From: Nannocystis punicea
Lineage (GTDB): Bacteria > Myxococcota_A > Polyangia > Nannocystales > Nannocystaceae
DNA length: 64,000 bases
NCBI RefSeq assembly: GCF_026965555.1
Contig: NZ_CP114040.1
Location: 4,464,001-4,528,000, forward strand
Reading direction: 5' to 3'
The position numbers and the translations under genes were made by a program. This document shows positions 30,254 to 39,027 of the stretch, piece by piece. Positions within the stretch are counted from its first letter, which is position 1, and every line of letters begins with the position of its first letter. The notes below the pieces were generated by a model. It searched no databases, was not told the DNA's origin, and saw only the letters and a program-made list of their open reading frames with translations.

Positions 30254-31524
30254 CACTCGTCGACGGCGAACCGGCGGATCCACGCTCGCGTGAACGGGGC
30301 GTCCTCGTCGCCGCTGTGGACGACGCCGGCGACGGCCAGGAAGTCGGGGCCGAACGCGGTGGCGACGGCGTTGCCCCACTCGCCCGGCTGGTGCTCGAAC
30401 TTCGACAGCCACAGGCGAGCGCCGGCGCCGTCGTAGAGGTGCACGTGCGCAGGGCGTTCGTCCGGGAGAAAGCGGCCGACCACGGCGATGCGCTCGCCCG
30501 GGCCGACGGCCATGCGCGCGGGGATGGTGGAGAGGTCGTCGACGGTGAGGGTGGTCCAGCGCTCCGCGAGCGCGGGGTCGAAGCGGCGGAGCGCGACGTC
30601 GGCGTCGAGGCCGGCGCCGGCGATCACCAGGTCGCCGTCGCCGATCGCGGCGGCGCCGATCCACGGGCGGACCACCGGGTCGTCGAGCTCGAGCGAGAGC
30701 AGGGCGCCGCTCTCGGCGTCGAACGCGGCCAGCAGCGGCCGGGTGACTCCCTCCGTGTCGTTCACTTGACCGACCACGTAGGCGCGATCGTCGACCACCG
30801 CGAGGTCCTCGGCGAGGAGCGTGAAGCCCTCGGGCGTGCGGGTCTCCCACGACACCGCGCCGGTGACGATGTCGTGGCGGCGGACGACCAGTCGCTGGTC
30901 GGAGCCCTCGAGGGAGCCGACGTAGACGCCGTCGCCGCGGACGTCGAGGCCGATCACGCCGGCGAGCTCGGCCTCCTCCGCCGGATCGGCGCTCCACAGC
31001 TGCTTGAGGTCGGGGCTGAAGGCGTGGACGAACTCGCCGGCGCCGATGAAGATCCGCCCGGCGGGGTCGACGGCGAGCTCGCCGACCCCGGGGACGGTCT
31101 TGCGCCACAGCTCCTCGCCGCCGGGCGACAGGGCGAGGAGGCGGGGCTCGACGTCGAAGCCACTGACGAGGAGCAGGCCGTTGGGGGCGAAGGCGATGTC
31201 GGCGATGCTGAACCTGCCCTCCGGTTCGAAGGTCCAGACGACGCGACCGGTGCGGGCACAGGCGGCGTCGCAGCCGTCGTTGGGCTCGTCGTTGCCGTCG
31301 TCGCAGACCTCGCCGAGATCGACGACGCCGTCGCCGCACACGCCGGGGAGCGGCTCTCCCGAAGTGGTGGTGGTCGGCGTGTCGCTGCCGGTCGCGCCGC
31401 CGGTGGTGAGGTCCGGGGCGGCGGTCGTGCTGCTGTCCTGAGGAGCGTCCCCGACGACGATCGACGGGATGCAGGCGAGGTGGACGAGGAGAGCGAGAGC
31501 GGCGGTGCGCGCGGCGTGGGACAA
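30253..31524 (-). CDS. DUF4215-containing propeller lipoprotein
   Basis: A 423-residue protein starting MSHAARTAALALLVHLACIP, with lipobox Leu-Ala-Cys (His at -3, so weak). A Thr/Ser-rich linker precedes a Cys-rich module, VCGDGVVDLGEVCDDGND then DGCDAACARTG, which is the Myxococcota Cys-rich repeat known as DUF4215. About 300 residues follow with blade-like repeats of a PQQ/quinoprotein type: LLLVSGFDVEPRLLALSPGG, IFIGAGEFVHAFSPDLKQLW, VYVGSLEGSDQRLVVRRHDI, AYVVGQVNDTEGVTRPLLAA and AVAGVVHSGDEDAPFTRAWI. It is probably an extracellular or surface protein binding a ligand or partner. Confidence 0.88.
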   Translation of the reverse strand: MSHAARTAALALLVHLACIPSIVVGDAPQDSSTTAAPDLTTGGATGSDTPTTTTSGEPLPGVCGDGVVDLGEVCDDGNDEPNDGCDAACARTGRVVWTFEPEGRFSIADIAFAPNGLLLVSGFDVEPRLLALSPGGEELWRKTVPGVGELAVDPAGRIFIGAGEFVHAFSPDLKQLWSADPAEEAELAGVIGLDVRGDGVYVGSLEGSDQRLVVRRHDIVTGAVSWETRTPEGFTLLAEDLAVVDDRAYVVGQVNDTEGVTRPLLAAFDAESGALLSLELDDPVVRPWIGAAAIGDGDLVIAGAGLDADVALRRFDPALAERWTTLTVDDLSTIPARMAVGPGERIAVVGRFLPDERPAHVHLYDGAGARLWLSKFEHQPGEWGNAVATAFGPDFLAVAGVVHSGDEDAPFTRAWIRRFAVDE

Positions 31525-31858
31525 ATCAGATACCTCCGGACAGGCTCGTCCCCGTGGGCGGCGGTTTCCGTCACGACGCTCTGCGGTCCCGCCGCTCGCC
31601 GGCGCCTGCGACTTGAGCGGTGAGCTGGCGGCGAGGTCGAGCCGGGTGGGCGGGGAGCCGCTTCACCTGCGCAGAGACCGGCGCCTGCGGTCTCGAGCGA
31701 GCCGCGAGTGCGGCGAGGTCGAGCCGCCGCGTTTCACTCGCGCTGAAACCGGCGGGGTGCAGTCGCTGTACAGGTACGATAGGACATGTCGAGGAGAGCA
31801 TGTAGCGAGGAGCATGGCGTCATGGGCATGTCGCATGGGACATGTCCAGAGAGGCTTA
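31525..31858. other. Intergenic region with a direct repeat and an array
   Basis: About 334 bp upstream of the 30253 gene and downstream of the sigma gene. Two imperfect copies, each about 80 bp, start at 31628 and 31710 (gcggcgaggtcgagccg, later tttcac and gaaaccggcg). The rest is the array at 31771-31854. Confidence 0.55.
31771..31854. repeat. 14-bp CATG/CAGG array, six units
   Basis: Cores CAGG 31771, CATG 31785, 31799, 31813, 31827 and 31841, all exactly 14 bp apart. Confidence 0.95.
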
Positions 31859-33151
31859 TCACTCGTCTGCGGCGGCGATCTCGGCGGGCTCGTCCGGGCA
31901 GACGAAGCGCTCGAAGCGGCGGGCGAGCACCGAGTCGGGCAGGCGCGCGGCCAGGCGCTGGGCGGCGGCTGCCGCCTCGGCGGGGCGGGCCTGGAGGCAC
32001 AGGAGCTCGACCGCGGCGGCCTCGCGGGCGTCGACGAGGGCGCCGCGCGGGAACTCGCGGGCGTGGGCGTCGAGGAGCTGGGCGGCGGCGGCCGGGTCGT
32101 GGGCGTCGAGGCGCGCGCGGGCGCGATCGAGGAGGCCGACCTCGCGGGCGAGGTCGTCCCGACCGGACGACTTCGCCGAGGTCTCTGGCGCCAGCAGCTG
32201 GTCGTAGGCGGTGCGGGTGACTCGCCCCGGGGGCGCCGGGCTTGCCGTCCCCGAGGACAGGTCGAATGCCGGGGCGGCGGCTGTCTCCGGGGACAGGTCG
32301 GGATCGAGCGGGGCAGCGTCGCCGGCGCGGCCGGTGGCTGTCCCTCGGGGCAGGTCCTCGGCGTGCGCGGCGACGGGGTCGGCCTGGCGGGCGGGCTGGC
32401 GCACGGGCGCGGCGGCGACGACGGCGGTGGCGCCGGCGACGACGAGGGTGGTCATGACGCCGGCGCGCGCGGTGGCCCAGGCGGCCGCGACCGTGGCGAG
32501 CTTGCCCTGGCCGAACAGCGGGACCATCAGGGCCCAGGTGCGCGGGGCGGCCTCGGGCGGCGCCTCGCTGCGGCGGCGATCGGCGGCGACCTCCGCGGCC
32601 AGCAGCTCGGGGTTGGCGGCCAGCTCGAGCAGGCGCGCGCGGGCGAGGCGGAGCCGCGAGTAGACGGTGTTGAGCGGCAGCTCGAGCTCGGCGGCGATCT
32701 CGGGGCCGCTCATGCCGAGCAGCTCGGTCAGCTGCCACACCTCGCGGGTCCCGCGCGGCAGGTGGGCGAGCAGGCGCTCGAGCAGGCGGGCGGCGTCGTG
32801 GCGCTCGTGGGGGGCCTCGCCGACGTGGCCGGTGAGGTCGCCCAGGGCGGCGAGCCGGCGCTCACGGCGGGCGGCGCCGCGGTGCCAGTGCGAGGCGACG
32901 CGACGGGTGACGCCGTACAGCCAGGCGCGCTCGGACACCTGGTAGTGGACCTGATCGAAGCGGCGGTAGGCGGTGAGGAAGACGTCCTGGACCACGTCGT
33001 CGCGGGCGGCCGCGGGGATCCCAAAGTACTTCGCGGCGGACCACACGAAGTTGAACTCGCGGTCATAGATGGCGCGAAAACGCGCTTCCCGGTCGGAGGC
33101 GAGCAACATGGGGCCGTGGGTGCTGTCCCCGGCCGACAGGGATTCCGTCAC
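31859..33151 (-). CDS. ECF-type RNA polymerase sigma factor fused to a membrane segment
   Basis: About 430 residues. The N-terminal half is an ECF sigma factor: region 2 with FNFVWSAAKYFGIPAAARDD and DVFLTAYRRFDQVHY, region 4 with LPRGTREVWQLTELLGMS and LNTVYSRLRLARARL. A hydrophobic segment follows, ATARAGVMTTLVVAGATAVV, then a low-complexity linker containing three array-derived pieces (DLPRGTATG, DLSPETAAAP, DLSSGTASP). The final about 120 residues are helical and TPR-like (LARARLDAHDPAAAAQLLDA). A sigma factor anchored to the membrane would need release or a covering partner; the 33148 gene overlaps its start (GTGA). A GTG start is chosen; ATG 33109 is the alternative. Confidence 0.88.
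   Translation of the reverse strand: MTESLSAGDSTHGPMLLASDREARFRAIYDREFNFVWSAAKYFGIPAAARDDVVQDVFLTAYRRFDQVHYQVSERAWLYGVTRRVASHWHRGAARRERRLAALGDLTGHVGEAPHERHDAARLLERLLAHLPRGTREVWQLTELLGMSGPEIAAELELPLNTVYSRLRLARARLLELAANPELLAAEVAADRRRSEAPPEAAPRTWALMVPLFGQGKLATVAAAWATARAGVMTTLVVAGATAVVAAAPVRQPARQADPVAAHAEDLPRGTATGRAGDAAPLDPDLSPETAAAPAFDLSSGTASPAPPGRVTRTAYDQLLAPETSAKSSGRDDLAREVGLLDRARARLDAHDPAAAAQLLDAHAREFPRGALVDAREAAAVELLCLQARPAEAAAAAQRLAARLPDSVLARRFERFVCPDEPAEIAAADE
32241..32358. repeat. Intragenic CAGG repeat units in the sigma gene
   Basis: Three copies of CTGTCCCYGRGGACAGGTC at about 32246-32262, 32280-32298 and 32341-32358, in the linker of the sigma/membrane protein. Their spacing is 36 and 60 bp (multiples of 3), not 14, so the frame is kept although the array period is lost. 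Confidence 0.7.
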
Positions 33152-34239
33152 CGCGGGTCTCCGAGGCGCAACTCGAGGCCCAGGAGCACGCGCAGGCTCA
33201 CCGGGGCGCTGGCGAACAGGTTGACGCGGTCGGGCTCGTCCTGGAGGTCGAAGCGCGGCGCGGCCAGGCGGGCCCGGCCCTCGACGGCGAGGTTCAGGCC
33301 GAGCAGCCGGTGGAACCGCCAGGCGGCGCCGGCCGAGACGAGCGCGGCCGCCCACAGGCCAGTGGCCGCGCGCGCCCCGGGGCCGCGCCCTTCGCCGCGC
33401 AGGCCGCCGAGCTCGAGGCCGCCGCACAGCGGGAACTCGAAGCGGCCGCGGCTCAGGCGGGCGCAGCCGCGGGCGCCGCCGGCGAGCAGGTAGACGCGGA
33501 CCTCGTTGGGCGGGCGGGACTCGGTCTGCGGGACGAGGTGGACGGCGTGGAACTCGAGGCGAGCGCGCCGCCACAGGACGCCGGCGGCGAGGTCGAGCGC
33601 GGCGGTGGGGGCCGGGAGAGCGCCGACCTCGAGGCCGCCGGACAGGCGGAGCAGCGCGCCGGGGCCCCGCTTGCGCGGTCGCGGCGGCGGGGCCGGGGCG
33701 AGCGGCTCCTCGACGACGACGACCGCAGGCTCGGGCGGGCTCGCGGGCGGCAGGTCGGGCGGAGGTGGGACCGGATCGACGACTGCGTCGACGACCGGCG
33801 GGGCGGGGTCGCTCGCGGTCGCTTCGGCGGGGAGCTCCGGCGGGGCTCCCGGGTCGGGCGGGACTGCTTCGACCTCGGGGGCGACGTCGCCGGCAGGCGG
33901 GCCGCGCTCGGCGACCGTGGGGTCGAGCGCGAGGGCGGCCAGGAGCGCGGCGGCGTCGACCAATGCGGCGCAGCGGCGCGTGGTGAGGCGGCGGGTCTGG
34001 GTGTGGCCGTCGACGGTGAGGCGCAGGTCGAGCTGGAATTGAGCGGCGCCGGACCGCTCGACCCGGCCGGCCAGGGCGAGCTCACCGGCGGCCGGCGGAC
34101 GGCCGAGGCGGCCGGCGATCGCGTCCGCGAGGGCCCGCCGATCGGGGCAGCCGGCGGGCGCCTGCCAGTCGATTCCGCCCCCGTCCGGAGGCTCGGGCAC
34201 CTGGATGGCAAGCAGCGCGGCGAGGAGCACGGACGGCAT
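33148..34239 (-). CDS. Signal-peptide protein coupled to the sigma factor
   Basis: A 363-residue protein starting MPSVLLAALLAIQVPEPPDG, a short secretory signal. An N-terminal part (DWQAPAGCPDRRALADAIAG, then QFQLDLRLTVDGHTQTRRLT) is followed by a long Pro/Ala/Glu linker and a beta-rich C-terminus (LLRLSGGLEVGALPAPTAAL, RLEFHAVHLVPQTESRPPNE, FEFPLCGGLELGGL) that could be an outer-membrane barrel or lipid-anchored domain. Its stop overlaps the sigma gene's GTG. In myxobacteria the gene before a membrane-fused sigma factor commonly encodes the envelope input; a similar role is likely (inference). Confidence 0.7.
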   Translation of the reverse strand: MPSVLLAALLAIQVPEPPDGGGIDWQAPAGCPDRRALADAIAGRLGRPPAAGELALAGRVERSGAAQFQLDLRLTVDGHTQTRRLTTRRCAALVDAAALLAALALDPTVAERGPPAGDVAPEVEAVPPDPGAPPELPAEATASDPAPPVVDAVVDPVPPPPDLPPASPPEPAVVVVEEPLAPAPPPRPRKRGPGALLRLSGGLEVGALPAPTAALDLAAGVLWRRARLEFHAVHLVPQTESRPPNEVRVYLLAGGARGCARLSRGRFEFPLCGGLELGGLRGEGRGPGARAATGLWAAALVSAGAAWRFHRLLGLNLAVEGRARLAAPRFDLQDEPDRVNLFASAPVSLRVLLGLELRLGDPR

Positions 34240-34355
34240 CGTCGAGTGAACGCATCCTAACGCATGCGTCGACCGGCGGCTCCGGGCGGACGCGAGGGCG
34301 CGGCCGCGCGACCGGCGCTCGGCGAGGTCGCGCGGCCGCGGGCGCGTACGAATAA

Positions 34356-34411
34356 GATGTCCTCGAAGACATGTTGAATAGGCAAGGTCCTCGAGGACAT
34401 AGGAGCCGCGG
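34356..34411. repeat. 14-bp array, four units
   Basis: Cores GATG 34356, CATG 34370, AAGG 34384 and CATA 34398, exactly 14 bp apart. It lies between the 34239 start and the stop of the di-haem gene. Confidence 0.85.
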
Positions 34412-34413
34412 GC

Positions 34414-37047
34414 TCACGGCTCGGGCAGGTCGTCCTTCTCGAGGTTGAGGAAGGTGCGGATCGGCTCCTTCGAGCCGTCGGCGCCGACGGCGGGGATCTC
34501 GAGGCCGACCTTGAGCAGGTCGTCGTCGGCGCGGCCGTCCTTGGGGTCGACGTCGACGACCTTCTTGAGGCCGTTGGGGACGAAGATCTGCGGGTGGTCG
34601 AACGGGGCCCGCTCGAAGACGACGTTCGGGTCGGTGAGCGACTGCAGGAACAGCACCAGGTCCTTGCGCTGCTCTTTGTCGAGCTCGAGGCGGGTGATGT
34701 CGGGGTCGAGCTCGCGGTTCTGGTGGAAGTCGCCGCCGCGGTTATAGAACTCGACGACCTGCTCGAGGGTGGACATGCCGCCGTTGTGCATGTACGGGGC
34801 GGTGAGCTGGACGTTGCGCAGGGTCGGGACCTTGAAGGCGCCGTTGACGGCGGTGCGCAGGCTCTTGATCGAGCGCTCGTTGGCCTTGTTGTCCTTGGGC
34901 ACCCCGGTCTTCACCTTGAGCTTGTCGTCGCAGTCGGTCTTGTCGGCGAAGCCGCCGGGGAACAGCGGCCGGTCGACGACGACGTTCCACGGGATCTCGA
35001 AGCGGCACGGGTCGGTCTCGAACGGGTCGCGCGGGTCCTTGCCGAGCAGCTCCTGCACGAACTGCTCGGTGAACGACAGCGGGAAGCCGAACGGGTCCTC
35101 CCCGCCGACGCCGGGGTCCTCGGCGGTCGGCCGCACGCCGATGTTGTAGAAGCCGTTGTCGTAGAGGGCGGGCTCGCGGATGTCGAGCAGGCTGCTGGGG
35201 CCCTGGCCGACGAACACGAGGGTGCCCTCGTCGTCGTGGACGAGGACGAAGTCGAGGAAGGTGTCGCTGACCTTGACGTCGTCGAGCGCGGTGATCCGCA
35301 GGCTCGAGGGGCAGCCGCTGCCGCTCTTGCGCTTGGCGTCGATGCGGGCGTCCCGCGTGTTGGTGTCGTCGACGCCGAAGGTCAGCTTCTTGGGCTCGTA
35401 GGTGCAACCCTCGTCGTCATCGCCCTCCTTGCTGAGGAAGATCCGGCCCTCGGCCTCGCCGGGGACGATGTCGTCCTTCTTGGCGGTGGGCGTGGCCTCG
35501 ACGTCGATCGAGAGCTTGCGCTGGCCCTTGCCGGGCTTCCACTGCGAGAACGGCAGGACCTTGAACGGCGGGTTGGTGCGCACGCCGTAGTGGAAGTGCT
35601 CCTCGGTCATCAGCATGCGCTCGACGAGACCGCCCTCCTCGAACTCGGGGATGAGGTGCAGGGTGGAGGCGCCGGTGAACATCGCCGTCTTGTGGCAATT
35701 GACGCACTTGCCCTGGTTCAGGAAGACGTCGAAGCCGGCGAGCTCGCGCTTGCCGAGCGCCTTGGGGTCGCGGCCGTCGCTGTACTTGTCGAACGGGCTG
35801 TCGTCCGAGACGAGGGTGCGCTCGTAGGCCTGGATGGCGAGGCCCCAGAACAGGCTGAAGTTGGCCTCCATGAGGCTGAAGCGCTGGTCGGCCGGGACCT
35901 TGTCGGCGTCGTCGAGCAGCTTCCTGTCGCGGTCGAACTCGAGGTCCGACTTCCACAATTTGGGCGCGAAGGCGGCCTCGATCAGCTCGGCGTAGGTGGC
36001 CTTCAGGCCCTTGTCCGGGGCCGCCAGCGGGCCCAGGACCGAATCGTCGGGGTGGACCTTCTGGAACGCGAGCGGCTTGGTCGGTGCGCGCACCAGCTTG
36101 CGGCCGACGTCGGGCAGGGTCCGGCCCTGGCACGAGGCCTCGAACGGGCTCAGCACCGGACCGACTGCCTGCGAGGCGAGCGAGCCGTTGACGATCTCGA
36201 TCTTGCGCTTGACCGGCTTGCCGTTCTTGATCTCGAGGATGAAGGCGTCCTTGTTGCGGCGCCCGAACGGGTCGACGCCGTTGAACCAGCGGTTGGCGCG
36301 GCCGTCCCAGAAGTTGCGGAAGTTGAAGGCGGCGTTGATGATGGTCGGGGCGTTGCGCGGCTCGACCCGCCGCACGTTGATGCCGTCGACCTGGAACGGC
36401 GGGTCGGGCACGGTCTCGCAGGTGTCGTTCAGCTTGCCGGGCGTGACGAATTCGAAGTCGGCGCGCCGGACGCCCTGGGACGAGGTGCCGTCGTCGGTGT
36501 CGAAGAGCACCTTCGAGTCGCGGTCCTCGGGGTCCTTCAGGACGTGAAATGGATAGTCGGCGGCGACGAGCTGCAGGTTGGGGCCCTGGCCGCCGGTGCG
36601 GGTCGGGTCGAATTTGCCGTTACCACCGAGGAGACCCGGGGTCAGCTGATTGCGCGAGCGGTTGTCGGCGCCGGCCGCAAAGTGACAGCTGGCACAGGCC
36701 TGGCCGTCGCTGCCGCTCTGCATGTCCCAGAACAGGGCCTTGCCCAGCACGATCGCGGCGTCGTTGTCGACGATCAGGTCGGGCTCGATGGGCTTGCCGG
36801 TGATACGGTCGAACAGCGGGGGTAGCTTCTCTTTCGCCAGAGACCCCGGTATCCCGTCCTCCGGGTGCCCCGGCTCGTCCGGCTTGTCCGGCTTGTCCGG
36901 CTTGTCCGGCTTGTCCGGCGCTCCCTGGCCCGGACCTTCGTCGCCTGTCCATTGAAAGACGAAGTCGCATGCCGTCGACGCGAGGGCCCCCAGGCCCATG
37001 CTCGTACATGCGAGCGTGGAGAACCATCCACATAGTCGTTTCCGCAT
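34414..37047 (-). CDS. Di-haem cytochrome c peroxidase/MauG-like protein, oversized
   Basis: An 877-residue protein starting MRKRLCGWFSTLACTSMGLG, with a lipobox-like TAC at about residue 26. A low-complexity DKPDKPDKP linker follows, then a cytochrome peroxidase domain with haem-binding QACASCHFAAG (near residue 119) and, after a large insertion, FLNQGKCVNCHKTAMFTG (near residue 447). The C-terminal part has FKVPTLRNVQLTAPYMHNGG and LEQVVEFYNRGGDFHQNREL, the conserved Met/His region of MauG. Usual members have 330-400 residues; here the haem halves are separated by more than 300 residues. Role: peroxide reduction or maturation of a periplasmic partner with electrons from an external donor. 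Confidence 0.93.
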   Translation of the reverse strand: MRKRLCGWFSTLACTSMGLGALASTACDFVFQWTGDEGPGQGAPDKPDKPDKPDKPDEPGHPEDGIPGSLAKEKLPPLFDRITGKPIEPDLIVDNDAAIVLGKALFWDMQSGSDGQACASCHFAAGADNRSRNQLTPGLLGGNGKFDPTRTGGQGPNLQLVAADYPFHVLKDPEDRDSKVLFDTDDGTSSQGVRRADFEFVTPGKLNDTCETVPDPPFQVDGINVRRVEPRNAPTIINAAFNFRNFWDGRANRWFNGVDPFGRRNKDAFILEIKNGKPVKRKIEIVNGSLASQAVGPVLSPFEASCQGRTLPDVGRKLVRAPTKPLAFQKVHPDDSVLGPLAAPDKGLKATYAELIEAAFAPKLWKSDLEFDRDRKLLDDADKVPADQRFSLMEANFSLFWGLAIQAYERTLVSDDSPFDKYSDGRDPKALGKRELAGFDVFLNQGKCVNCHKTAMFTGASTLHLIPEFEEGGLVERMLMTEEHFHYGVRTNPPFKVLPFSQWKPGKGQRKLSIDVEATPTAKKDDIVPGEAEGRIFLSKEGDDDEGCTYEPKKLTFGVDDTNTRDARIDAKRKSGSGCPSSLRITALDDVKVSDTFLDFVLVHDDEGTLVFVGQGPSSLLDIREPALYDNGFYNIGVRPTAEDPGVGGEDPFGFPLSFTEQFVQELLGKDPRDPFETDPCRFEIPWNVVVDRPLFPGGFADKTDCDDKLKVKTGVPKDNKANERSIKSLRTAVNGAFKVPTLRNVQLTAPYMHNGGMSTLEQVVEFYNRGGDFHQNRELDPDITRLELDKEQRKDLVLFLQSLTDPNVVFERAPFDHPQIFVPNGLKKVVDVDPKDGRADDDLLKVGLEIPAVGADGSKEPIRTFLNLEKDDLPEP
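36871..36919. repeat. 9-bp coding microsatellite in the di-haem gene
   Basis: Four and a half copies of ggcttgtcc (minus strand), encoding Asp-Lys-Pro repeats in the linker after the signal. Confidence 0.9.
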
Positions 37048-37531
37048 GCTCCGTTCATTGCTGGCGACCGCCGCGAAGGCTGTGATCGTGGCGATGTCGG
37101 CCCAGGCTGCGACGGCGCCGCCGCGTGAACGGCGTACTCGAGCATCTCAGTCGGCGGGCTGGCGAGAGGTCCGGCGGAATGCGGCCCCGGCGCCGCGAAA
37201 AACGCCTGAATTCCGGCTTGTACCGGCGATCCGCGGCGATCCGCGGCAAGAGACAGTAGTCGAAGGTGGTCTAGAGAGCCGGCCGGATGATGTCTCGGCG
37301 AGAGCCCGAGGTCGCTGGAACGTGGCTCCCTGCACAGACCGCACGAATTGCGAGGACCGTCGATCGCGGCGGGCCGATTCAGGCGGTCATGGGTCCATGC
37401 GTTGAGGACGGGTCCTCGTGGGCGGCAGGACCCGAAGGACATGTCCGAACGGGTAGGTTGCAATAGACATGTCCTAAAGGACATGTCCTGAGCGGCAGGC
37501 CGAACGCGGGCGACATGCCCCGAAGGACATG
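37048..37531. other. Upstream region of the di-haem gene
   Basis: About 480 bp. The first 340 bp hold no gene that I can support; short frames are Arg/Pro-rich and inconsistent. The last part is the array at 37396-37541. The di-haem gene promoter should lie just right of 37047. Confidence 0.5.
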
Positions 37532-37541
37532 TCAGCGGCGG
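37396..37541. repeat. Long 14-bp CATG/CAGG array
   Basis: Cores CAGG 37426, CATG 37440, TAGG 37454, CATG 37468, CATG 37482 and CAGG 37496 are in register; then a shift of +4 and CATG 37514 and 37528. It runs into the 3' end of the alkyltransferase-like gene. Confidence 0.92.
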
Positions 37542-37852
37542 CGGGCCGGGCGCGGGCGCCACTGGTACGCGGACAGGTCGATGCGGCCGTCGTCGCCGAA
37601 CTCGACGCCCTCGGCGACCAGGAGGGCGCGCTGGCGGGCCCCGGAGGCGCCGGGGAGGCTGATCTCGCCGCGCGCGTTGAGGACCCGCTGCCACGGCACG
37701 GGGCTGCCGCCGGGCAGGGCGTGGAGGGCGTAGCCGATCTGGCGGGCGCGGCCGGGCAGGCCGGCGAGCTCGGCGATCTGGCCGTAGGTGGCGACGCGGC
37801 CGCGGGGGATCCGCTGGATGGTGGCGTAGATCCGGGCGTAGTCGGGGTGCAT
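37532..37852 (-). CDS. Alkyltransferase-like protein (ATL), MGMT family without active Cys
   Basis: A 106-residue protein matching the C-terminal DNA-binding domain of O6-alkylguanine-DNA alkyltransferase: YATIQRIPRGRVATYGQIAE, with the Tyr and Arg finger region, then GRARQIGYALHALPGGSPVP. The active-site Pro-Cys-His-Arg-Val motif is replaced by PWQRVLNARGEISL, so Trp takes the place of the alkyl-acceptor Cys. Such proteins do not transfer the alkyl group but bind O6-alkylguanine and mark it for nucleotide excision repair. Lies 5 bp from the aminotransferase stop on the same strand. Confidence 0.94.
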   Translation of the reverse strand: MHPDYARIYATIQRIPRGRVATYGQIAELAGLPGRARQIGYALHALPGGSPVPWQRVLNARGEISLPGASGARQRALLVAEGVEFGDDGRIDLSAYQWRPRPARRR

Positions 37853-37857
37853 GGCGC

Positions 37858-39027
37858 CTAGCTGCGGCCGGCCAGAGCGACGACGCGATCCATGAGCCGC
37901 TCGACCTCGGCCTCGGTGTTGTAGAAGTGCGGGCCGAGCCGCAGGCCGCAATTGGGGCGCCAGTCGAGCTTGTAGCGCTCTTCGATGAGCTGCTTGCTGG
38001 CCTCCTCGCTGCCCTCGAAGTCGACGGCGACGAAGCCGGTGCGGCGCTCGTGATCCAGCGGGGAGTGGATCACCAGATCGGCGGCCTGGGCCCGCTCGAT
38101 GATCCGCTGGCACAGGGCGAGGTTGTGGGCCCGGATCCGCTCGACGCCGATCTCGTGCAGGTTGCGGTAGGCGGCGAGGGCGACGTAGTAGGCGGGGATC
38201 GACGGCGTGCCGGCGAGGAAGTGGCGGTGGTCGCTGGCGTAGCGGATCGGCGGCGGCTCGAAGGCGAACGGGTCCTGGTGGCCCATCCAGCCGGTGAGGC
38301 GCGGCTGCAGGCGCTCGCGCAGCTCGGGCTTCATCCACATGAAGGCGGTGCCGGGGCCGCCGCACAGCCACTTGTGGCTGCCGCCGACGACGATGTCGGC
38401 GCCCCACTCGGCGACGTCGATCGGGACGGCGCCAGCGGTCTGATAGACGTCGACCATGACCAGAGCGCCGACCTCGTGGGCCCGACGCGTGATCGCGGCG
38501 ATGTCCTGCAGCGCGCCCGAGACGTAGATGCCGTGCGACAGCGGGACGATCGCGGTCCGCTCGTCGATGGCCTCGAGCATGCGCTCGGTCGGGATCGTCA
38601 TGCCGTCGTCCGAGGGGACCTGCACGAGCTCGGCCCCGAGGTCGCCGAAGCGCTCCCACACGTAGAGGACGTTGGGGAACTGCAGCGACTCGACGACGAC
38701 GCGGTTCTTGCCGCCCCGGTAGTCGATGCACGACGCGATCGCGGCCTGGAAGTAGGCGACGTTCTGGTTGAGGATCGTCTGCCCGGGCGGCGCCTTCAGG
38801 AAGCCCGCGGCGCCGTCGGCGGCCTCGCGCATGACGTCGAGCCAGTGCGGCCAGACCTCGACGCCCTCGCTGGCCCAGTCGTCGGCGTACTTCTGCAGCA
38901 TCTCGGCGGCCTGCCGCGGCATGGCGCCCATGCTGTTGCTGTTCATGTAGATCGAGTGGGCGAGGATCGGGTAGTCGTCGCGGTAGCGGGCCAGCTGCGG
39001 CTGGAGTTCGGGGCGGATCGGGGTCAC
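37858..39027 (-). CDS. Aminotransferase class V, kynureninase-like
   Basis: A 389-residue PLP-dependent enzyme with GTG start. Kynureninase/class V features include the entry YMNSNSMGAMPRQAAEML, a substrate-binding WPHWLDVMREAADGAAGFLK, the conserved GALVMVDVYQTAGAVPIDVA, and the PLP-binding Lys region ADIVVGGSHKWLCGGPGTAF. TGWMGHQDPFAFE fits the kynureninase end better than cysteine desulfurases. Role probably cleavage of kynurenine or a related beta-substituted amino acid. It overlaps the upstream 39024 gene stop (GTGA) and precedes the ATL gene by 5 bp. Confidence 0.88.
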   Translation of the reverse strand: MTPIRPELQPQLARYRDDYPILAHSIYMNSNSMGAMPRQAAEMLQKYADDWASEGVEVWPHWLDVMREAADGAAGFLKAPPGQTILNQNVAYFQAAIASCIDYRGGKNRVVVESLQFPNVLYVWERFGDLGAELVQVPSDDGMTIPTERMLEAIDERTAIVPLSHGIYVSGALQDIAAITRRAHEVGALVMVDVYQTAGAVPIDVAEWGADIVVGGSHKWLCGGPGTAFMWMKPELRERLQPRLTGWMGHQDPFAFEPPPIRYASDHRHFLAGTPSIPAYYVALAAYRNLHEIGVERIRAHNLALCQRIIERAQAADLVIHSPLDHERRTGFVAVDFEGSEEASKQLIEERYKLDWRPNCGLRLGPHFYNTEAEVERLMDRVVALAGRS

